64,000 bases of DNA from assembly GCF_037102585.1 (NCBI RefSeq), contig NW_027043829.1, forward strand, positions 2,728,001 through 2,792,000, written 5' to 3'. The position numbers and the translations under genes are program-made. Below the pieces are notes generated by a model. It was not told the origin of the DNA. It searched no databases and worked only from the letters and a program-made list of their open reading frames with translations. This document shows positions 60,823 to 64,000 of the stretch, in pieces. Numbering within the stretch: position 1 is the first letter of the stretch; every line of letters begins with the position of its first letter. The stretch comes from Saccharomycopsis crataegensis. Taxonomy: Eukaryota; Ascomycota; Saccharomycetes; Ascoideales; Saccharomycopsidaceae.

Positions 60823-61571
60823 ATGAGTATTAATAATACCAAAAGAATTCCAAAGCCTTCCAACTACTCCACTGATCCAACAAATGATCCACCTTCTCAA
60901 GAAACCCTGGTTTCTTCTGATATTATCGTTGACTTAGATCATGCAAATCCCAACGCAACCGATCAAAACAATGTAAACAAACACGGAAATGAACCACATT
61001 CAGACGAAGAAATCACTGAGGAAGATGACAATACTTTTTTAAGTACTGCTGAAACCTTTGCAACCCCATCTAATACCATAAATGAGGCCTCTAATGCTGA
61101 TTCTGATGTTGATATTGCCCACCGCCCAGCCCCGGAAATTAATGTTTCTCCAGTTGATTGCGATCGCAATCTTGACAGTGCAGGTGACACTAGCGTCGAC
61201 ATGCATATGTCAAATCAAGCCACCATTGAATCTCAAGGAGATTCACAACCTTCTGTCTCTATTGATTTTGTTACTGAAAACTCTGAAAACCAAAAAAAAA
61301 TTGAAAACAACAAAACCCAAAAAAACTCTGAAAACCAAAAAACCCCAAAAAAAACTAACCCAGCCCCAGTTGCTGCTTTCAGCAGATCCTACGCCCAAAT
61401 CGCCTCGGGCTCTAAAGGCGCATCCCAACAGGGGACCCTGATTATGAACACCACCTCCACTTTTCAAAATGTTTTAGCCAAATTCGAAAGAGTTTTTAAA
61501 TGGGCTAAATATCTCAAATCAATCAAGTTCGAACACCAAGATGTCCTTGAATATGCCATTAAGGAAAAGGG
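60823..61571 (+). pseudogene. LINE-gamma copy 2: 5' part of ORF1
   Basis: First 250 residues of ORF1 (MSINNTKRIPKPSNYSTDPTNDPP...), nearly identical to copy 1, starting directly after the A-rich tail of LINE-beta copy 2. Only about TATA before the ATG is shared with copy 1, so the family seems to have almost no 5' UTR. It ends at a Copia-1 LTR (61572), beyond which it does not continue. Confidence 0.9.
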
Positions 61572-61973
61572 TGTTGAGTTGACAATCCAAAGTCATATAT
61601 TGGTTTTTGTACAGATGGCTCAACGGTTAACACGGGTATCAATGTGTTGAATAGATCCTGGGTTCGAGTCTCGGATAAGACGGTTTATTTACCATGGCTG
61701 AGCAATATATAATCTGCATGTGATTATGACTCAGCCTAATAATTAGTCATTGTGCATATGATTAATCATCTAGAATGTTCTAGATGGATGTATGATTACA
61801 AATCATATATATTGGTCTTATTATAAATATGGGGCCTCTCCCCATAGTTTGAGTTTATATTTTGTTATTTAAATAGTTAGTTAGTTAAGAAGAATAAGAA
61901 TAATAACAAGGATAGTTTGATAGTATTTGTTATTGGTAATGACTACTGTAACTAGGGTTACAAAACTTCAACA
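61572..61973 (+). repeat. Copia-1 LTR with unmatched flanks
   Basis: 402 bp, full length. Left flank AAGGG (LINE-gamma ORF1), right flank GTCTA (other sequence): no target duplication. It probably marks an exchange between two LTR copies that removed what lay between. Confidence 0.9.
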
Positions 61974-62084
61974 GTCTATGGTCATGCTATTTTTTTTTTT
62001 TAAAGACAAAATTCAATATATTAATTAATTATATAACTATATATCTCATAAACTACCTAATGTAGTTTGAAAATTAAAGTGTTA

Positions 62085-62113
62085 AGGGAAAACCATTAAT
62101 GGTGAAAAACCCT
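62085..62113 (-). other. Conserved 3'-UTR hairpin of LINE-gamma copy 3
   Basis: Same sequence as at 45212-45240. Confidence 0.55.
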
Positions 62114-62235
62114 ATTATTGTGAAAAAATGTTTTTATGCGTTTTTAAGGTTTTTAATTGTTGTTTTTTTTTTTTTGATTTTATTTTTTTTTTATTTTATT
62201 TTCTTGTTTTTCCCCACCTATTTTTTCTTCTCCGC

Positions 62236-63630
62236 TTAAAAGATATTGCTTTCAAGCAAGAAGATCATTGAATCAACGGCCATATGACAATTGAAATGCC
62301 TTTTGGATTTCAATCTTGATAATTTTCGTTGGAAACCTAGATATCTATCGATCGTTCTGGTTTCGTTCATGTTGGTGGCAGGGGTAATGATTGTTTGCCA
62401 GGTTAATGGGATATTCAAGTCAATTTTTTTCCAAAGTTTCTGGGCCAATGGACATTCAATAAGATGGTGCTTCATGATTTCAAATTGGATTTCCTTTGGG
62501 GCATATTGGGGTTCATCATATCTGGTTAATTTTTTGCTGCAATAGTCACAATGATTATTTACGTAATTGTGATTTTCAATGCCCAAATGAAAGATGTGAA
62601 TATTTTGATATTTCCCCGGGAAATGTTGGTTGAATTTTTTGAGGTTATGCCAAAAGTTATCAACTTGTTTCTGATTCAGCCCAGTAATGTCCATGAGTGT
62701 TTTTGACATCTTGTTCACATCTTGTTTTTCCCGTTGTTTTTTACTTCCTTTAGTGTGGTCAAAATCCTTATTTCTAATTGGAATGTGTTGTTGATATTTT
62801 TCAGGAATCCCTTTTTCAATTGAATTTTTCAAATCTTCAATTCCAATCTTCATTGGCTTCACCCTGATTGTACGTTTCTTTATACCAAGAACTTTTCTGA
62901 AATCTCAGTACGCTGTCCTTTCAGCATCTGAGAATGTGCTGCTATTCATAACTTCTAAGGAAATTGAATCATTGGTATTCTCAATGTCATCCGCTAGTTC
63001 AAGTAATACCACCCACCAATAATGAGTTTTGATATAATCTTCCTTTGGTGATTTTGTTGGTGATGTTTTTTGAATGATGTTGTTGATACTTGATTGAATT
63101 TTGAAACGTAATATCTGGTTATATTTAGTGTGACTATCCAAAAACAAATCCTGGAAAATTTTGGCTCTTCGGTGTTGGAGTTGAGACTTTAAATCAATCA
63201 TTGAGAAACCGCCTTTGTTGTTGTGTGTCTTGAGTGTATCCAAAGAAATAGGTGTATCTTGCTTGACCAATAACTTAATCGATGTGTCAATTTGATTCAA
63301 CTGATTGGGTAACAAAGGTTGGTGTAGTTCTTTGTAATAGAACTTGGATGCAATAGATGTGTTGAATGCTTCTATTTTTGATTGAATCAGCAAGCTGGTC
63401 ATGTTTGATAACTTGTACTTGATATGGAGGTCACGCTGCAATGTTTCCGGCCAAAATGTCACTGATGGTCCAATAGTTATCCCCAAATATGTCAATTGAA
63501 AGTTTTCATCAGCAATCTCAAATGGGAATGGTGTCAAAAATGGATAATTATCAGTTGGTATGATTAGTTGGGATTTCTTTTCATTGAGTTTGCTGCCACT
63601 GAATTTTTCAAATAGTCTAATACATTTCAT
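62236..63630 (-). pseudogene. LINE-gamma copy 3 ORF2, C-terminal part with one stop
   Basis: Upstream frame 63630-62905 covers the region after the FADD box and the thumb, and matches copy 1 closely (IKYKLSNMTSLL where copy 1 has a stop). An in-frame TGA at 62905-62907 replaces the Trp codon of copy 1. The frame then continues to the natural end at 62236 with CDYCSKKLTRY. Confidence 0.88.
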
Positions 63631-63648
63631 TGTTTTGGAAAAATGCTA

Positions 63649-63760
63649 TTTTTTTTTTTTTTAAAGACAAAATTCAATATATTAATTAATTAAATAACTA
63701 TATATCTCATAAACTACTTAATGTAGTTTGAAGTTTATTTTTTTTTAAAGACAAAAGTTT
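63649..63760 (-). mobile_element. Stacked LINE-gamma tail fragments
   Basis: Two further 3'-end pieces on the minus strand: one of about 85 bp (63649-63732) and one of about 20 bp (63738-63756, T run then AAAGACAAAA). The small one has GTTTA on both sides (63733-63737 and 63757-63761). Both are extreme 5' truncations next to the LTR stub upstream of tRNA-Arg. Confidence 0.78.
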
Positions 63761-63806
63761 AACCTGTGACTAACTACATCTACTTTAGTCGCATCGTAAT
63801 ATAACA
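63761..63806 (+). repeat. Gypsy LTR end stub upstream of tRNA-Arg
   Basis: 46 bp, AACCTGTGACTAAC...TATAACA, a few bases different from Gypsy-1 and Gypsy-2. The U5 end is 9 bp from the tRNA. Confidence 0.9.
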
Positions 63807-63815
63807 TTGTATCTA

Positions 63816-63897
63816 TTCCTCATGGCCCAATGGTTAAGGCACTTGACTACGGTTAATGGGGATCAAGGGATTCCAGGTTCGAGTCCTGGTGGGGAAG
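63816..63897 (+). tRNA. tRNA-Arg(ACG) with a short intron
   Basis: 82 nt. Acceptor TTCCTCA/TGGGGAA, D arm TGGCCCAATGGTT, T arm CCAGG-TTCGAGT-CCTGG. Anticodon stem CTTGA/TCAAG encloses 16 bases, so 9 bases more than a normal loop: a 9-nt intron after CTACGG is the simplest reading. Anticodon ACG. Baker's yeast tRNA-Arg(ACG) is very similar but has no intron. Confidence 0.9.
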
Positions 63898-63898
63898 A

Positions 63899-63905
63899 TT
63901 TTTTT
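63899..63905 (+). terminator. Pol III terminator of tRNA-Arg
   Basis: Seven T shortly after the tRNA 3' end. Confidence 0.85.
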
Positions 63906-64000
63906 AATCATCGGTAGCTGATTAGTGTATTACCTTAAACAAAGAATACTTAGTGGAACGATGTTTTTTACGACGAGAAAAAGGGCGGACACTTACAGTG

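Larger units (their letters stand above)
62002..63642 (-). mobile_element. LINE-gamma copy 3, 5'-truncated, with target duplication
   Basis: 3' part of the LINE on the minus strand: ORF2 C-terminal region, 3' UTR, poly(A) (T run 61990-62001). ATGCTA plus a T run stands on both sides (61984-62001 and 63643-63662), a target duplication of about 18 bp. The insertion therefore landed in the A tract of an older LINE tail. Confidence 0.88.

Overview
The window looks like nuclear DNA of a budding yeast (Saccharomycotina), probably of the CUG-Ser clade. The evidence is six yeast-type tRNA genes (Trp and Phe with introns in the usual place), single-ORF Ty5/Tca-like copia elements, Ty3/gypsy elements sitting next to tRNA genes, and L1-clade (Zorro-like) LINEs whose ORF1 carries CCHC knuckles. 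I find no ordinary host protein-coding gene in 64 kb. Every long ORF belongs to a transposable element or is an antisense shadow of one. For a compact yeast genome this is extreme, and it recalls the Ty5-like clusters at candidate centromeres of Debaryomyces and Scheffersomyces.

Layout: 1-4434, 3' part of a Copia-1 element (+). 4435-8015, broken Copia-2 element (-) with a nested solo LTR, inserted into a Tc1/mariner-like transposase gene (8016-8882, -). 9176-9357, array of eight ~23-bp repeats. 9374-9563, tRNA-Gly and tRNA-Trp (-). 9575-17857, gypsy LTR stub, then LINE-alpha copy 1, a LINE-beta tail and LINE-alpha copy 2. 17858-23155, Copia-1 (-) with a head-to-head LTR. 23289-51443, Gypsy-1, split by Copia-1 (23963-28891), LINE-beta copy 1 (29074-40462, itself holding Copia-2 at 34865-39872), a solo LTR (42759-43160) and LINE-gamma copy 1 (45117-51400). 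51449-56428, Gypsy-2, which looks whole. 56440-56510, tRNA-Gly (+). 57224-57409, tRNA-Phe and tRNA-Glu (-). 57423-60822, LTR stub and LINE-beta copy 2. 60823-61571, LINE-gamma copy 2 (5' part). 61572-61973, Copia-1 LTR. 62002-63760, stacked LINE-gamma 3' pieces (-). 63761-63806, LTR stub. 63816-63897, tRNA-Arg (+).

The strongest pattern: each of the four tRNA transcription units has a Ty3-type LTR end 9-13 bp upstream and then a LINE junction 52-57 bp upstream. The LINE 5' end always faces the tRNA, and the break always falls at the same motif (GGTT^A in LINE sense). Three divergent LINE families (alpha, beta, gamma) follow this rule. Later LINE copies are chained onto the poly(A) tails of earlier ones. 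The gypsy elements themselves hit one position: Gypsy-1 and Gypsy-2 lie in tandem, each bounded by AACAT, at the same base upstream of tRNA-Gly. The locus therefore reads as a layered, tRNA-anchored system of LTR elements and LINEs into which copia elements later inserted.

The Copia-2 LTRs carry tandem perfect heat-shock elements. The Copia-1 LTRs carry a tRNA-like A-box/B-box pair at tRNA spacing. Both copia families have a primer-binding site resembling the complement of the initiator-tRNA anticodon arm, overlapping the second possible gag start. All calls were made by reading the sequence. No database search was run, and LTR elements are treated as fossils without itemising their breaks.
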